DNA of 64,000 bases from Lysobacter sp. TY2-98 (GCF_003367355.1 NZ_CP031413.1:2746001-2810000); one strand, 5' to 3'. Positions 26,344-43,668 are shown, numbered from the stretch's first letter. Notes: a model not told the origin generated them from the letters alone. A program made the numbers and translations.

Positions 26344-26483
26344 AGATTGACCTCGGTCCAGCCGCGACGGCGCGCGGCAAAAATGCAGCCGGAAGCGGCC
26401 ACGGGGGCGGTCAACCTAGCAGAAGTGCCGCCGGCGTTGGAACGGTGGCGTAGGGCATCCCGACCACCCCATTCGGGCAGCGG

Positions 26484-27287
26484 TCAGCCGCAGCGCGGGC
26501 GCACTCCAGCCGCTTGCGCCTGCTGGTACGCCGGCATCAGGCCGCCCGCCCGCTGGCTCAGTTCGCTCAGGCGCGCCTGGGGATTCGGGTGGGTCGACAG
26601 GAAGGTCGGCGGACGGCTGCCGTTGAGCGCGGCCATGTTCTGCCAGAGGTTCACGGCCTGACGGGGATCGAAGCCCGCCTTCGCCATCAGCTGCTGGCCG
26701 ACGACGTCTGCTTCGCTCTCCTGCGTGCGCGAGTTCGGCAGCAGGAACAGCGCCTGCGCGCCAGCCGCGCCGTATTGCGACACCGCATTCGCGGCGGTCG
26801 ACCCGTACTTGGCGCCGACCAGCGCACCGGCGATGCCGAGCGCCGCCTGCGCTTCCATCTGCTTGGTAATGCGTTCGTCGTGGTGACGGGCGATCACGTG
26901 GCCGATCTCGTGGCCGATCACGGCCGCCAGCTGATCCTGGTTCTGCGCGACCTTGAAGATGCCCGTGTACACGCCGACCTTGCCGCCTGGGAGCGCGAAG
27001 GCGTTCGGCTCGTCCTTCTGGAACAGCGCCACTTCCCAGCCGCCCTGCTGCGCGGGCAGCTGGCGCGTCAGCGCGTCGACGACGCAGCGCACGTAGGCGG
27101 TCTGCTGCGCGTTGCTGCTCTGCGGCGTTTCGGCCTTCGCCTGCGCGAACGCCTGCGCGCCGAGCTGGTTGAGCTGCTCCTGCGATACCGCGCCGACGGT
27201 CTGCTTGCGACCGGTGGGCGACGTCGTCGTGGTCGCGCAACCGGCGACCGCAAGGCTGATGGTCAACGCGAGGAAAAGCGGCTTCAT
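26484..27287 (-). CDS. M48-family zinc metalloprotease lipoprotein
   Basis: Membrane-anchored periplasmic protease of family M48 (LoiP/BepA relatives). The 267-residue precursor has a lipobox at LAVAGC (Cys17) and the zinc motif HEIGHVIARHH (about residue 125). The third zinc ligand is in QESEADVVGQQL (about 190), and the STHPNPQARL segment is typical. Probably cuts misfolded outer-membrane proteins. Start ATG 27287. It stands alone, 140 bases upstream of the TPR gene on the same strand. Confidence 0.93.
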   Translation of the reverse strand: MKPLFLALTISLAVAGCATTTTSPTGRKQTVGAVSQEQLNQLGAQAFAQAKAETPQSSNAQQTAYVRCVVDALTRQLPAQQGGWEVALFQKDEPNAFALPGGKVGVYTGIFKVAQNQDQLAAVIGHEIGHVIARHHDERITKQMEAQAALGIAGALVGAKYGSTAANAVSQYGAAGAQALFLLPNSRTQESEADVVGQQLMAKAGFDPRQAVNLWQNMAALNGSRPPTFLSTHPNPQARLSELSQRAGGLMPAYQQAQAAGVRPRCG

Positions 27288-27431
27288 TGGGACGGTCCAG
27301 CTGAATGGGGATTTCGTTTTAGGCGGCCGTAGATCAAGACGTCGTCAATCGCATCGGCGTCGGCGACGTGCTGTTCACGTCCCTCACGCGAGCTGCACGT
27401 CACGGCCGTCGCCGCAGTGCGGCCCAAAAAG

Positions 27432-27457
27432 AAAAAGCCCGGCAAACCGGGCTTTTT
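27432..27457 (-). terminator. Intrinsic terminator after gyrB
   Basis: AAAAAGCCCGG and CCGGGCTTTTT pair perfectly around a 4-base loop. On the minus strand the stem is followed by T5, C, T5. It ends about 20 bases downstream of the gyrB stop codon. Confidence 0.95.
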
Positions 27458-27478
27458 CATGTCGACCGCGTGAGCGGA

Positions 27479-31137
<3,659 letters not shown>

Positions 31138-31233
31138 TGCGTCTAGGGCTCCAGTGAGGAAGCAGGGTAGCGGGGCCAATACCGATGCAGGTGAGGGCCC
31201 GGCCATTGTCGTTTACCGCGGGTCCAAACGACG

Positions 31234-31255
31234 ACGCCCGGCCAAAGCCGGGCGT
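31234..31255 (-). terminator. Hairpin between dnaN and recF
   Basis: ACGCCCGGC and GCCGGGCGT pair perfectly around a 4-base loop. The T-rich tail on the minus strand is short and interrupted, so termination is likely only partial. Confidence 0.5.
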
Positions 31256-31259
31256 CCGA

Positions 31260-31275
31260 TGTTCCACGTGGAACA
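31260..31275. promoter_or_regulatory. parS-like centromere site 3 (dnaN-recF gap)
   Basis: Third exact copy of TGTTCCACGTGGAACA, six bases after the dnaN stop codon and next to the hairpin at 31234-31255. It is the only one of the three outside coding sequence. Confidence 0.88.
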
Positions 31276-31281
31276 GGCCGG

Positions 31282-32385
31282 TTAGAGACGCAGCGGCATG
31301 ATGACGTGGCGGCAACGCTCGTTCGAGGCCTCGCGAATCAGCGCGGACGAATTGGCGTCGCGCAGCTGCACGACGACGACTTCGTCCTTCAGCGACCCCA
31401 GCGCATCGAGCACGTAGCCAACGTTGAAGCCGACGGCCAGGTCATCGACGCGGGTCTCGCACTCGACCTCTTCCTGCGCCTCTTCCTGCTCGGGGTTGTG
31501 CGCCGACACCTTGATCTGCCCCGGCGAGACTTCCATACGGACGCCGCGGTACTTCTCGTTCGAAAGGATGGCCGCGCGCTGCAGGGCCGCCCGCAGGACG
31601 TCGCGGTCGATGCGCACTTCCTTGTCGGCGCCAATCGGAATCACCGCCTCGTAGTCCGGGAAGCGACCGTCGATGAGCTTGCTGGTAAAGGTCACGTCGT
31701 CGCGCTTCACGCGCAGGTGGCCGCGACCCATTTCCAACTCGAGGATGCGATCGCCGCCTTCCAGCAGGCGCTGCAGCTCGGTCACGCCCTTGCGCGGCAC
31801 GATGATCTGGCGCTTCGTCTGCGCGCCCGTGCCTTCCAGGCCGGATTCGCACAGAGCCAGGCGGTGGCCGTCGGTGGCGACGCAGCGCAGCGAGCTTTCG
31901 CGCAGGTCGAACAGCAGGCCGTTGAGGTAGTAGCGCACGTCCTGCTGGGCCATCGCGAACGCGGTGCGTTCGATCAGCTCCTTGAGCGCCGCTTCCGGCA
32001 CCTGCACGCGCTCGGTCGCATCGACGTCATCCAGCGACGGGAAGTCGTTCGACGGCAGGCTCGACAGGGTGAAGCGCGAGCGTCCGGCTTGGACGCTGAT
32101 GCGCTCGCCGCTCTGGCTGATCGTGATGCGGCTGCCGTCGGGCAGGGCACGCACGATCTCAAAGAGCTTTCGGGCCGGGATCGTGGTCTCGCCGTCCTGC
32201 GCGTCCTCGACGGCGACGCGGGAGACCATCTCGACCTCGAGGTCGGTACCGGTCAGGGAGAGCAGGCCGCCCTGCACCTGCACCAGCAGGTTGGCGAGCA
32301 CCGGCAGGGTCTGACGTCGCTCGACGACGTTGACGACCTGCGCGAGCGGCTTGAGAAACACTTCGCGTTGAAGGGAAAAGCGCAT
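31282..32385 (-). CDS. dnaN: DNA polymerase III beta subunit (sliding clamp)
   Basis: Ring-shaped clamp that tethers the replicative polymerase to DNA. The 367-residue protein begins MRFSLQREVFLKPLAQVVNVVERRQ and shows the three-domain clamp pattern, with TLPVLANLLVQ in domain 1 and a C-terminus ending RHVIMPLRL, as in all gammaproteobacterial DnaN. It follows dnaA after a 245-base gap that carries DnaA boxes. Confidence 0.98.
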   Translation of the reverse strand: MRFSLQREVFLKPLAQVVNVVERRQTLPVLANLLVQVQGGLLSLTGTDLEVEMVSRVAVEDAQDGETTIPARKLFEIVRALPDGSRITISQSGERISVQAGRSRFTLSSLPSNDFPSLDDVDATERVQVPEAALKELIERTAFAMAQQDVRYYLNGLLFDLRESSLRCVATDGHRLALCESGLEGTGAQTKRQIIVPRKGVTELQRLLEGGDRILELEMGRGHLRVKRDDVTFTSKLIDGRFPDYEAVIPIGADKEVRIDRDVLRAALQRAAILSNEKYRGVRMEVSPGQIKVSAHNPEQEEAQEEVECETRVDDLAVGFNVGYVLDALGSLKDEVVVVQLRDANSSALIREASNERCRHVIMPLRL

Positions 32386-32550
32386 CTGGACCCCGATCCC
32401 CGTTCCGTTTCTAAAGAGTGGATTAAATCAAAAGCATGGTGGCGGTGGAGGGCGCCGAAATCCGGTAAAACCCTCTCAAGCCTTTGAAATTTCTGGTTTT
32501 TATCGACCTAACGACCCTGTTGGAAACCGCCCTCGGGATCGTGATCAACC

Positions 32551-32559
32551 TGTGGACAA
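32551..32559 (-). promoter_or_regulatory. DnaA box
   Basis: Minus-strand TTGTCCACA, one base off TTATCCACA, in the dnaA-dnaN gap. Confidence 0.7.
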
Positions 32560-32586
32560 ACCGGCCGTCGTCGCGACCGCTCCGAA

Positions 32587-32595
32587 TTGTCCACA
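32587..32595 (+). promoter_or_regulatory. DnaA box
   Basis: Plus-strand TTGTCCACA, facing the box at 32551-32559 with 27 bases between them. Confidence 0.7.
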
Positions 32596-32630
32596 ACTTG
32601 CCCCCGGCGCGCGCACGCGCCATGCACACC

Positions 32631-33965
32631 TTACTCGCTCAGCTTGCGGATGAGCTTGTCCCAATCCTCGCGCAGCTTGCCGTCCGTCTCCATCAGCGTG
32701 CGGATCTGGCGGCAGGCGTGCAGCACGGTGGTGTGGTCGCGGCCAGCGAAGGCGTCGCCGATCTCGGGTAGCGAGTGCTCCGTGAGTTCTTTCGCCAACG
32801 CCATCGCCATCTGCCGGGGCCGTGCCAGCGAGCGCGTGCGGCGCTTGCTCAGCAGGTCCTTCATCTGCAGGCCGTAGTAGTCGGCCACGACCTTCTGGAT
32901 GTTCGGAATGCCGATCGCCTGCTGCTGGGCGCGCAGCAGGTCGCGCAGCGTCTCCTGGGCGAACTCGACGGTGATCGCGCGGCCGGTGAAGTTGGCGCGC
33001 GCGGCGAGCGTGTTGAGCGCGCCCTCGAGGTCGCGCACGTTGCTGCGCATCTTCTTGGCGAGCAGGAAGGCGACGTCCTCGGGAATCTCGACGCCGCGCT
33101 CGCGCGCCTTGCTGAGCACGATCTGCGCGCGCGTCTCGAAATCCGGCGGCTCGATCGCGACGCTGAGGCCCCAGGCCAGGCGCGACTTCAGCCGCGGCTC
33201 CAGGCCCTCGACTTCGCGCGGATAGCGGTCGCAGGTCAGGATGATCTGCTGGCGGCCGTCGAACAGCTGGTTGAAGGTGTGGAAGAACTCTTCCTGCGTG
33301 CGGTCCTTGCCGGCGAAGAACTGGATGTCGTCGATCAGCAGCGCGTCGACCTGCTGGAACTGCCGCTTGAAGGCGTCCATGGTCTTGTCCTGCAACGACT
33401 TCATCATCGCGCTGAAGAACTGCTCGCTGCGCAGGTACATCACGCGGAAGCCCGGGTTGTTCGTCCGCATCATGTTGCCGGCGGCGAACATCAGGTGGGT
33501 CTTGCCGAGGCCGGTGCCGCCGTAGAGCAGCAGCGGGTTGTGCGCGCGGTCGCCCGGCTTGAGCGCGGCCTGCATGGCGGCGGCGCGGCCGAGCTGGTTG
33601 CTGCGGCCCTCGACGAAGTTCTCGAACGTGTAATGGTTGTCGAGGTTGCCGTTGAACGGCATCGGCGCGGGCGTCGCGGCGGCTGACGCACGGCCGGACG
33701 ACGCGGGCGCCGGCGTCTCGCTCTTCGCCTTCGGCAGCGCACCGACCTCCAGCCGCACCTCGTCGGCGCCGGCGAAATAGCTCAGCAGTTCGCGGATCCG
33801 CGGCAGGTAGCGCTCGCGCACCTGGTCGACGACGAACGCGTTCGGCGCGTACAGCACGGCGCGGTCGCCCTGCAGGTCGGCCTGCAACGGCCGCAGCCAG
33901 GTGTGCACGTCCTCGGCCGGCAGTTCGGCTTCCAAGCGTTCGAGGCAGCGCGGCCAGGCATCCAT
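32631..33965 (-). CDS. dnaA: Chromosomal replication initiator DnaA
   Basis: Binds DnaA boxes and opens oriC. In its 444 residues domain I begins [23 protein letters not shown], followed by a short linker. The AAA+ domain has Walker [12 protein letters not shown] (about residue 150), Walker [15 protein letters not shown] and the arginine finger region. The DNA-binding domain IV carries the DnaA signature [15 protein letters not shown] near the end. Start chosen at ATG 33965, the usual N-terminus in this family; ATG 33968 just before it, or a TTG at 33974, are alternatives. First gene of dnaA-dnaN-recF-gyrB and divergent from rpmH. Confidence 0.97.
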   Translation of the reverse strand: MDAWPRCLERLEAELPAEDVHTWLRPLQADLQGDRAVLYAPNAFVVDQVRERYLPRIRELLSYFAGADEVRLEVGALPKAKSETPAPASSGRASAAATPAPMPFNGNLDNHYTFENFVEGRSNQLGRAAAMQAALKPGDRAHNPLLLYGGTGLGKTHLMFAAGNMMRTNNPGFRVMYLRSEQFFSAMMKSLQDKTMDAFKRQFQQVDALLIDDIQFFAGKDRTQEEFFHTFNQLFDGRQQIILTCDRYPREVEGLEPRLKSRLAWGLSVAIEPPDFETRAQIVLSKARERGVEIPEDVAFLLAKKMRSNVRDLEGALNTLAARANFTGRAITVEFAQETLRDLLRAQQQAIGIPNIQKVVADYYGLQMKDLLSKRRTRSLARPRQMAMALAKELTEHSLPEIGDAFAGRDHTTVLHACRQIRTLMETDGKLREDWDKLIRKLSE

Positions 33966-34080
33966 CATCGACAAGGCAAAAAACCCGGGGAAATTCGGTG
34001 GAAACGGAGCGACGAGCCGGCGGCGCGGATGCCTCGGGCGAGGCCGCGTCCATCGGTTCGGGGGTCGGGCAGACTATCAT

Positions 34081-34089
34081 TTATCCACA
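34081..34089 (+). promoter_or_regulatory. DnaA box (perfect consensus)
   Basis: TTATCCACA in the rpmH-dnaA gap, on the dnaA promoter side; probably serves dnaA autoregulation, origin function or both. Confidence 0.8.
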
Positions 34090-34103
34090 GGGCCGGGACA
34101 GGC

Positions 34104-34112
34104 TTGTCCACA
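34104..34112 (+). promoter_or_regulatory. DnaA box
   Basis: TTGTCCACA, in the same orientation as the perfect box at 34081-34089, 14 bases beyond it. Confidence 0.65.
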
Positions 34113-34143
34113 CCGTCGCCCCGGAACACGCCCTCACATCGGC

Positions 34144-34173
34144 TTGACCCGGCTGTACGTGGCCCGCTAGACT
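34144..34173 (+). promoter_or_regulatory. Sigma-70 promoter of rpmH
   Basis: TTGACC at 34144-34149 and TAGACT at 34168-34173 with an 18-base spacer, ending about 38 bases before the rpmH start. It lies just beyond the DnaA boxes. Confidence 0.65.
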
Positions 34174-34210
34174 TCCGGGTTCACTTTTGCCGTTCTTCGC
34201 GAGTTGCCTC

Positions 34211-34351
34211 ATGGCCACCAAGCGCACCTACCAGCCCAGCAACCTCAAGCGCAAGCGCGACCACGGCTTCCGTGCGCGTATGGCGACCGCCGACGGCCGC
34301 AAGATCCTTGCCCGCCGCCGCGCCAAGGGCCGCAAGCGCCTGACGGCCTGA
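34211..34351 (+). CDS. rpmH: 50S ribosomal protein L34
   Basis: Small basic protein of the large ribosomal subunit. 46 residues, [20 protein letters not shown] at the start and [15 protein letters not shown] at the end, the universal L34 pattern. Head of the plus-strand rpmH-rnpA-yidC-mnmE cluster. Confidence 0.98.
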   Translation: MATKRTYQPSNLKRKRDHGFRARMATADGRKILARRRAKGRKRLTA

Positions 34352-34439
34352 TCGGCTTCGGCCGGTCGCCTGGCGTGTTTCGCCGGGCCGCGTCCGCGCC
34401 GCGCCAGATCGCCGCGGACGCCAGCGTCGACGACGCATC

Positions 34440-34847
34440 ATGACTTCCCAGTGCTTTCCCCGATCGGCGCGCGTGCGAACGCGTGCCGATTTCGATCGTG
34501 TGTTTGGCGACGGCCGCCGCACGGGCCTGCCCGTGCTCGCGCTGCACTGGCGTCCCGACGACACGATCGCGCCTCGCCTCGGGCTTGCCGTCTCGCGCAA
34601 GGTCGATCCGCATGCGGTCGGTCGCAACCGCATCAAGCGCCAGCTGCGCGATGAATTCCGTCGCATCCGCACCTCGCTCGCCCCCGGCGACTACGTCGTG
34701 GTCGCGCGCCCCGGTGCTGCCAAGCAGTCCGGCCTTGAATTGCGCGCCGCCTTCCACGATCTCCTGCGTCGGGCCCGCGCGTTGCCGGCTCCGGCACCCG
34801 CCGGCACAATGCCGCCGCCGTCCTCCGACCCTTCCGCCGGCGCGTAA
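34440..34847 (+). CDS. rnpA: Ribonuclease P protein component
   Basis: Protein cofactor of RNase P, which trims the 5' ends of pre-tRNAs. The 135-residue protein has [11 protein letters not shown] at the start and the RNR signature as [15 protein letters not shown] (about residue 60). The tail after residue 112 is proline/alanine-rich and not conserved. It follows rpmH by 88 bases; yidD, often found next, is absent and yidC starts 30 bases later. Confidence 0.95.
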   Translation: MTSQCFPRSARVRTRADFDRVFGDGRRTGLPVLALHWRPDDTIAPRLGLAVSRKVDPHAVGRNRIKRQLRDEFRRIRTSLAPGDYVVVARPGAAKQSGLELRAAFHDLLRRARALPAPAPAGTMPPPSSDPSAGA

Positions 34848-34877
34848 TCCACGCGCCCGGCCCGAGCCTGCCTGCCC

Positions 34878-36557
34878 ATGAACCAGACCCGCGCCTTCCT
34901 CCTCTTCGCCTGGCTGTTGGTGGCGTCGCTCTTGTGGATGGAATGGACGCGCGAGAAGGCCGCGCCGCCGCCGGCGACGACGTCCACGGCGACGACGTCG
35001 ACCACAGCCAGCGTGCCGACCGCGGTCGGTCCGGGTGCGGTTCCGACGGCACCGGGTACGACGCCGACCGCGAGTGCCACCCCCGCCGCGACCGCAGGCG
35101 CCGTCACCGTCCACACCGACGTGCTCAACGCCACGCTCGATGGCGGCCAGATGCTGCAGGCCGAGCTGCCGGGCTATCCCGACCTCGATGACCCCACCCG
35201 CCCGGTACGTTTGTTCTCGACCGACCCCGCGCACTACTTCGCCGCACAGAGCGGCTGGGTCGCGACCGGCGCGCCGGCACCGACGCACCTCTCGGGCTTC
35301 GTCCCCGCCGAGGCGACGCGCGCGTATTCGATGGCGCCCGGCGCGACGACGCTCGACGTGCCCTTCGTCTGGACCGGCGCGAACGGCGTGACCATTCGTC
35401 GCACCTATACGTTCACGCGCGGCAGCTACGCGGTGCGCGTGCACGACGAGGTGGTCAATGCCGGCACCGCGCCGTGGCAGGCCAGCGTCTATCGCCAGCT
35501 CAGCCGCACCATGCCGGAAGCGCCCAAGGGCGGCTTCACCTCGGGTCGCGTGTTCGCCTTCCAAGGTGCTGCGTGGTACAGCCCGCAGGACAAGTACGAG
35601 AAGCGCGCGTTCAACAAGTTCACCGATGACGGCGCGCTGTCGAAGAAGGTCACCGGTGGCTGGATCGCGTTCCTGCAGCACCACTTCTTCACTGCGTGGA
35701 TTCCGCAGCCGGGCGACGCGACCGAGTTCGCGACCATCACGCCGAACGGCATCGGCGGCACCAACTACGTGATCCGCGAAGTCGGCCCGACCGTCAACCT
35801 CGCGCCGGGTCAGAAGCTCAGCACCGACGCGCGCCTCTGGGTCGGCCCGAAGAGTGTCGAACAGATCGCGGCGGCGAAGGTGCCGGGCCTCGAGCGTGCG
35901 GTCGACTTCAGCAGCTACACCACGATGGCGACGCTCGCCGGCTGGCTGTACGCGGTGCTGGCGTGGCTGCACGGTTTCATCGGCAACTGGGGTTGGTCGA
36001 TCATCGGCCTCGTGGTGCTGATCAAGCTCGCGCTGCTTCCGCTCGCGAACGCCCAGTACCGCTCGATGGCGAAGATGCGTCGCCTGCAGCCGAAGTTGCA
36101 GCAGCTCAAGGAACGCCATGGCGAGGACCGCCAGCAGTTCCAGCAGGCGATGATGGAGCTGTACCGCAAGGAGAAGGTCAATCCGGCCGGCGGCTGCCTG
36201 CCGATCTTCGTGCAGATGCCGATCTTCCTCGCGCTGTACTGGATGCTCTCGGAGTCGGTCGAGCTGCGCCACGCGCCGTGGATGCTGTGGATCCACGACC
36301 TCACCGCGCGTGATCCTTATTTCGTGCTGCCGGTGATCAACGCGGCGGTGATGTTCGTGACGCAGAAGCTCACGCCGACCGCGGGCATGGATCCGGCGCA
36401 GGCGAAGATGATGCAGTTCATGCCGCTCGCCTTCGGCGTGATGTTCGCGTTCTTCCCCTCGGGCCTGGTGCTGTACTGGGTGACGAACGGCCTGCTCACG
36501 CTCGCGCAGCAGTGGTACTTCCTGCGCAAGTACGGCGAGCCGGCGAAGAAGAACTGA
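34878..36557 (+). CDS. yidC: Membrane protein insertase YidC
   Basis: Inserts and folds inner-membrane proteins, alone or with SecYEG. The 559-residue protein has an N-terminal membrane helix ([17 protein letters not shown]). An Ala/Thr/Pro-rich linker follows, then the large periplasmic beta domain (about residues 75-340). The conserved C-terminal membrane core starts at about 345 ([20 protein letters not shown]) and includes [20 protein letters not shown] and [16 protein letters not shown]. The end ([13 protein letters not shown]) is typical. Length fits gammaproteobacterial YidC (540-570). Confidence 0.97.
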   Translation: MNQTRAFLLFAWLLVASLLWMEWTREKAAPPPATTSTATTSTTASVPTAVGPGAVPTAPGTTPTASATPAATAGAVTVHTDVLNATLDGGQMLQAELPGYPDLDDPTRPVRLFSTDPAHYFAAQSGWVATGAPAPTHLSGFVPAEATRAYSMAPGATTLDVPFVWTGANGVTIRRTYTFTRGSYAVRVHDEVVNAGTAPWQASVYRQLSRTMPEAPKGGFTSGRVFAFQGAAWYSPQDKYEKRAFNKFTDDGALSKKVTGGWIAFLQHHFFTAWIPQPGDATEFATITPNGIGGTNYVIREVGPTVNLAPGQKLSTDARLWVGPKSVEQIAAAKVPGLERAVDFSSYTTMATLAGWLYAVLAWLHGFIGNWGWSIIGLVVLIKLALLPLANAQYRSMAKMRRLQPKLQQLKERHGEDRQQFQQAMMELYRKEKVNPAGGCLPIFVQMPIFLALYWMLSESVELRHAPWMLWIHDLTARDPYFVLPVINAAVMFVTQKLTPTAGMDPAQAKMMQFMPLAFGVMFAFFPSGLVLYWVTNGLLTLAQQWYFLRKYGEPAKKN

Positions 36558-36609
36558 CGCACCGCACGGGCCCGCCGCATGGCGGGCTCGTCGTTTGGAG
36601 ACTGTGCAC

Positions 36610-37938
36610 GTGACATCGCGCGAGACCATCGCCGCTATTGCGACTGCCGCGGGCAGTGCGGGCGTCGGCATCGTGCGCGTGTCCGGGAGCGAGGCGCGCC
36701 GCATCGGCGAGGCGATCGCGCAGCGCGTTCTGACGCCGCGTCGCGCGCACCACGCGCAGTTCCGACACGGCGACGACGTCATCGACGACGGTCTCGCGAT
36801 CTGGTTCGCAGCGCCCGCGAGCTACACCGGCGAAGACGTGGTCGAACTGCAGGCGCACGGCAGCCCGGCGGTGCTCGCGCAATTGCTCGAGGCCTGCCTC
36901 GCACTTGGCGCGCGCCCCGCGCGGCCTGGCGAATTCACCGAACGCGCGTTCCTCGAAGGCCGACTCGATCTGGCGCAGGCGGAAGCCGTCGCGGATCTGA
37001 TTGCCGCCGCGGACATCCGCGCCGCGCGCGCTGCACGCCGCGCCCTCGATGGTGACTTCTCGCGCCGCGTCGATGCGCTCGCCGACGCGCTGCTGCACGT
37101 GCGCGTGCATTGCGAAGCCGCGATCGACTTCGCGGACGAACCGATCGACACACTCGGCGGCGCCGATCTTCGACGTCGACTCGACGCGATCGAACATGAT
37201 CTCGACGCGCTGATCGCGGCCGCCGAACAGGGGCGTCGCCTGCGCGATGGCCTGCACGCGGTGATCGTCGGTCCGCCGAACGCGGGCAAGAGTTCGCTGC
37301 TCAACGCGCTCGCGGGCGTCGACCGCGCGATCGTCACCGACATCGCGGGCACCACGCGCGACGTGTTGCACGAGACCGTGCGCATCGAAGGCGTCGAGCT
37401 CACGCTGGTCGACACCGCGGGCCTTCGCGACAGCGGCGACGCGATCGAACGCGAAGGCATGCGCCGCGCACGCGGTGAACTCGAACGCGCGGATCTCGCG
37501 ATCGTTGTCGTCGATGCACGTGACGCGGCGGCAGGCGCCGGGGCGGTCGCCGATGCAATCGCGAACGTCCCGCACGTGCTGCGCATCGCCAACAAGATCG
37601 ATCTGCTCGATGGCCCCGCACCTGAAGGATTCATCGCTGCATCGGCGATGACCGGCTCCGGCCTCGACGCCGTCCGTCGCCGCCTGCACGCGCTTGCACT
37701 CGGCCCACAGGCCGATACCGTGCAGGGCGCATTCACCGCACGCACGCGGCACGTGCATGCGTTGACGCTCGCGCGCGCCGAACTGCTGGACGCCCGCATG
37801 CAGCTCGCGCACGAGCACCTCGACCTCGCGGCCGAACAGTTGCGCCGCGCCCACGATGCGCTCGGCGAGATCACCGGGCGCGTGCATGCCGACGACCTGC
37901 TCGGCCACATCTTCTCGAGCTTCTGCATCGGCAAGTAG
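36610..37938 (+). CDS. mnmE: tRNA modification GTPase MnmE
   Basis: With MnmG adds the aminomethyl or carboxymethylaminomethyl group to wobble uridine 34 of some tRNAs. The 442-residue protein has the N-terminal folate-binding domain ([48 protein letters not shown] in part). The G domain follows: GPPNAGKSS (about residue 221), [20 protein letters not shown]. The C-terminus ends FCIGK, the catalytic cysteine motif. Start chosen at GTG 36610 with GGAG nine bases upstream; TTG 36595 and GTG 36604 are less likely. Confidence 0.97.
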   Translation: MTSRETIAAIATAAGSAGVGIVRVSGSEARRIGEAIAQRVLTPRRAHHAQFRHGDDVIDDGLAIWFAAPASYTGEDVVELQAHGSPAVLAQLLEACLALGARPARPGEFTERAFLEGRLDLAQAEAVADLIAAADIRAARAARRALDGDFSRRVDALADALLHVRVHCEAAIDFADEPIDTLGGADLRRRLDAIEHDLDALIAAAEQGRRLRDGLHAVIVGPPNAGKSSLLNALAGVDRAIVTDIAGTTRDVLHETVRIEGVELTLVDTAGLRDSGDAIEREGMRRARGELERADLAIVVVDARDAAAGAGAVADAIANVPHVLRIANKIDLLDGPAPEGFIAASAMTGSGLDAVRRRLHALALGPQADTVQGAFTARTRHVHALTLARAELLDARMQLAHEHLDLAAEQLRRAHDALGEITGRVHADDLLGHIFSSFCIGK

Positions 37939-38027
37939 GACGGCGACGATGCGCGCGTGAACGCGCCCGTCACGGCCGCGGACGGCACGCTTTCTATACT
38001 CGTCGCACGTTCCCGACAAGTTCCTCC

Positions 38028-41936
<3,909 letters not shown>

Positions 41937-42149
41937 TCGCCGGCGATCACGTCGCGTCCGTCGGCGAACGCCCGGACGCGGTGTCGCACCACGTCGATCT
42001 TTGACGCGCCGGGGCGACCGTCCCGCGCCGCGTGCGACGGACTTCACGATCCGCGCTCGCAAGCGGCTGCGCGGCGCTTGACAAAGCCCGGCGCGCCGAG
42101 CGATCTAGGCGCGTGCGCGCGCCGCGTGCACTCCTGGGGAGTGAGACCG

Positions 42150-43211
42150 ATGAACACCGATACCTGCGTCCGGCCGATGCCGCGCGTTTCCGTCCTGCCG
42201 CGCGTGGCCCTGGTGCTGGCGCTCGGTGGCCTGCTCGCTGCATGCGGCAAGAACGACACCGCGCCGAACGCCGCCAATCCGGCTGCGTCCGCCGCCGCCC
42301 CGGCCGCCACGCCGGCGACGGTGATTTCCGACAAGGTCCAGGCGATGACCGCGGACCAGCTGCGCGACGCCGCCAGCAAGGCCTACAACGAGAACCGCCT
42401 GTACGCGCCGGCCGGCGACAACGCGATCGAGTACTACCTCGCGCTGCGCGACAAGTCGCCGAACGATCCGGCGGTGTCGAGCGCGCTCACCGACCTGCTG
42501 CCGATGGCGGTCATCGCGACCGAGCAGAGCGTCGCGCGTGACGACTTCACCGAAGCGCAGCGCCTGACCGCGCTGCTCGAAAAGGCCGACCCGAAGCACC
42601 CGGCACTGACGCGCCTCAAGACCTCGATCTCCGAGCAGCAGCAGGTCGCGCAGCAGCGCGCCGTGCAGCAGCAGCTCTCGGCCGAGGATCAGGCGAAGAA
42701 GCAGGCCGAGCTCGAGAAGCAGCGCCTCGAAGACCAGAAGAAGCAGCAGGAAGTGGCCGCCAAGCAGCTCGCCGACAAGACCAGCGCCGATCGCGTCGCC
42801 GCTGATCGTGCGGCGGCGGACAAGGCCGCTGCGGACAAGGCTGCTGCCGACAAGGCCGCCGCCGATCGCGCCGCCGCCGAGCGGGAAGCCGCGCAGCGTG
42901 CGGCTGCCGCGCAGACCGCCGCCAGCACGCCGACGCGTCCGGCCGCCGGCGGCAACTCCGAACTGCGCCCGCTGTCGACGCCCGCCCCGGCGTTCCCGCC
43001 GGAAGCACTGCGTTCGGCGCAGTCGGGTGAGGTGCAGGTCGAGTTCACCGTCGCCGCCGACGGCTCGGTTTCGGCCGCGCGTGTGGTGCGTGCGAACCCG
43101 CCGCGCGTGTTCGACCGTGCCGCCGTCGCGGCCGTGAAGCGCTGGCGCTTCCAGCCGGTGGACGCGCCGGTCACCACGCGTCGAACCATCACGTTCAACC
43201 CGGGCACCTGA
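42150..43211 (+). CDS. Lipoprotein with C-terminal TonB-like domain
   Basis: A 353-residue precursor. The signal peptide ends in the lipobox LLAAC (VLALGGLLAACGKN), so the mature protein is lipid-anchored in the envelope. The N-terminal half (about 50-170) has TPR-like helices. A long charged coiled-coil stretch follows (QQQVAQQRAVQQQL; repeated AADKAA units near 230-265). The last 85 residues are a TonB C-terminal domain (PPEALRSAQSGEVQVEFTVAADG and FDRAAVAAVKRWRFQP in part). It has a lipid anchor instead of the TonB membrane helix. Start ATG 42150 has GGGGAGTGAG upstream; TTGACA at 42078-42083 may be its -35. A terminator follows. Confidence 0.85.
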   Translation: MNTDTCVRPMPRVSVLPRVALVLALGGLLAACGKNDTAPNAANPAASAAAPAATPATVISDKVQAMTADQLRDAASKAYNENRLYAPAGDNAIEYYLALRDKSPNDPAVSSALTDLLPMAVIATEQSVARDDFTEAQRLTALLEKADPKHPALTRLKTSISEQQQVAQQRAVQQQLSAEDQAKKQAELEKQRLEDQKKQQEVAAKQLADKTSADRVAADRAAADKAAADKAAADKAAADRAAAEREAAQRAAAAQTAASTPTRPAAGGNSELRPLSTPAPAFPPEALRSAQSGEVQVEFTVAADGSVSAARVVRANPPRVFDRAAVAAVKRWRFQPVDAPVTTRRTITFNPGT

Positions 43212-43234
43212 TCGGGCCGAAAGTGACGGACGAG

Positions 43235-43265
43235 AAAAGCCCGGCTTCGGCCGGGCTTTTTCTTT
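43235..43265 (+). terminator. Intrinsic terminator after the TonB-like lipoprotein gene
   Basis: AAAAGCCCGGC and GCCGGGCTTTT pair around a TTCG tetraloop, followed by T-rich sequence, 23 bases after the stop codon. Confidence 0.95.
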
Positions 43266-43612
43266 GGTCGCTTGTGGGCGGGTGATGTCGATGGCATGAA
43301 TCCACGGCGCTAGCGAAGTCGCGTCGTGCGTGCATGCGCTGGTGCAATGTCGCTTTCGAGCGTCGAGCGTCGAGCCGTGCGGCGCAGCAGTGCCACCGCA
43401 TCGCCAATGACACGGGATGCGGGACAGCGCGTCGCCGCGATCACGTGCGGCAACTATCGATACCGGCTTCAAGTACGTCGCCATCGGAACGTGCGCGAGG
43501 GTCGCTGCGGCGGAGCGAGAGGCGCGCGACTCCGCGAACACCGTGCGTCCCGATTCCGCCGATCGCATGCGCCGCCCACAACATCGCGCGCAACACATCG
43601 CCGCACACACTC

Positions 43613-43650
43613 CCGAAAACAAGCGGGCCGACCCCCGAAGGCCGGCCCGT
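43613..43650 (-). terminator. Probable terminator of the ABC exporter operon
   Basis: CGGGCCG at 43624-43630 pairs with CGGCCCG at 43643-43649; on the minus strand the tail is CTTGTTTT. It ends the operon whose last stop codon is at 43669. Confidence 0.7.
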
Positions 43651-43668
43651 TGTCATCCGAATGGTGCG

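Larger units (their letters stand above)
32386..32630. other. Candidate oriC in the dnaA-dnaN gap
   Basis: This 245-bp gap has two inverted DnaA boxes (TGTGGACAA at 32551-32559 and TTGTCCACA at 32587-32595) next to dnaA. Its dnaN side (about 32405-32520) is clearly A+T-richer than the rest of the window and could be the unwinding element. From memory, oriC of Xanthomonas was mapped to this gap. The rpmH-dnaA gap is the alternative or a second part. Confidence 0.65.
43212..43668. other. 457-bp convergent intergenic region
   Basis: Lies between the lipoprotein gene and the ABC permease. It holds one terminator for each side (43235-43265 and 43613-43650). Between them, 43270-43610, codon bias is lost and no gene is seen; a short GAGCGTC direct repeat occurs near 43358. 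Confidence 0.6.

Noticed and set aside
24811-26661. A 616-codon frame opposite the TPR gene
   Set aside because: Arg/Leu/Val-rich shadow with no recognisable domain; TPR repeats and a signal peptide support the minus strand.
33972-33974. TTG as the dnaA start
   Set aside because: ATG at 33965 gives the conserved [13 protein letters not shown]-terminus; TTG adds three residues not seen in relatives.
42780-42900. Short direct DNA repeats (GCCGCTGCGGACAAGG type)
   Set aside because: Explained by the AADKA-type coiled-coil repeats of the TonB-like lipoprotein.
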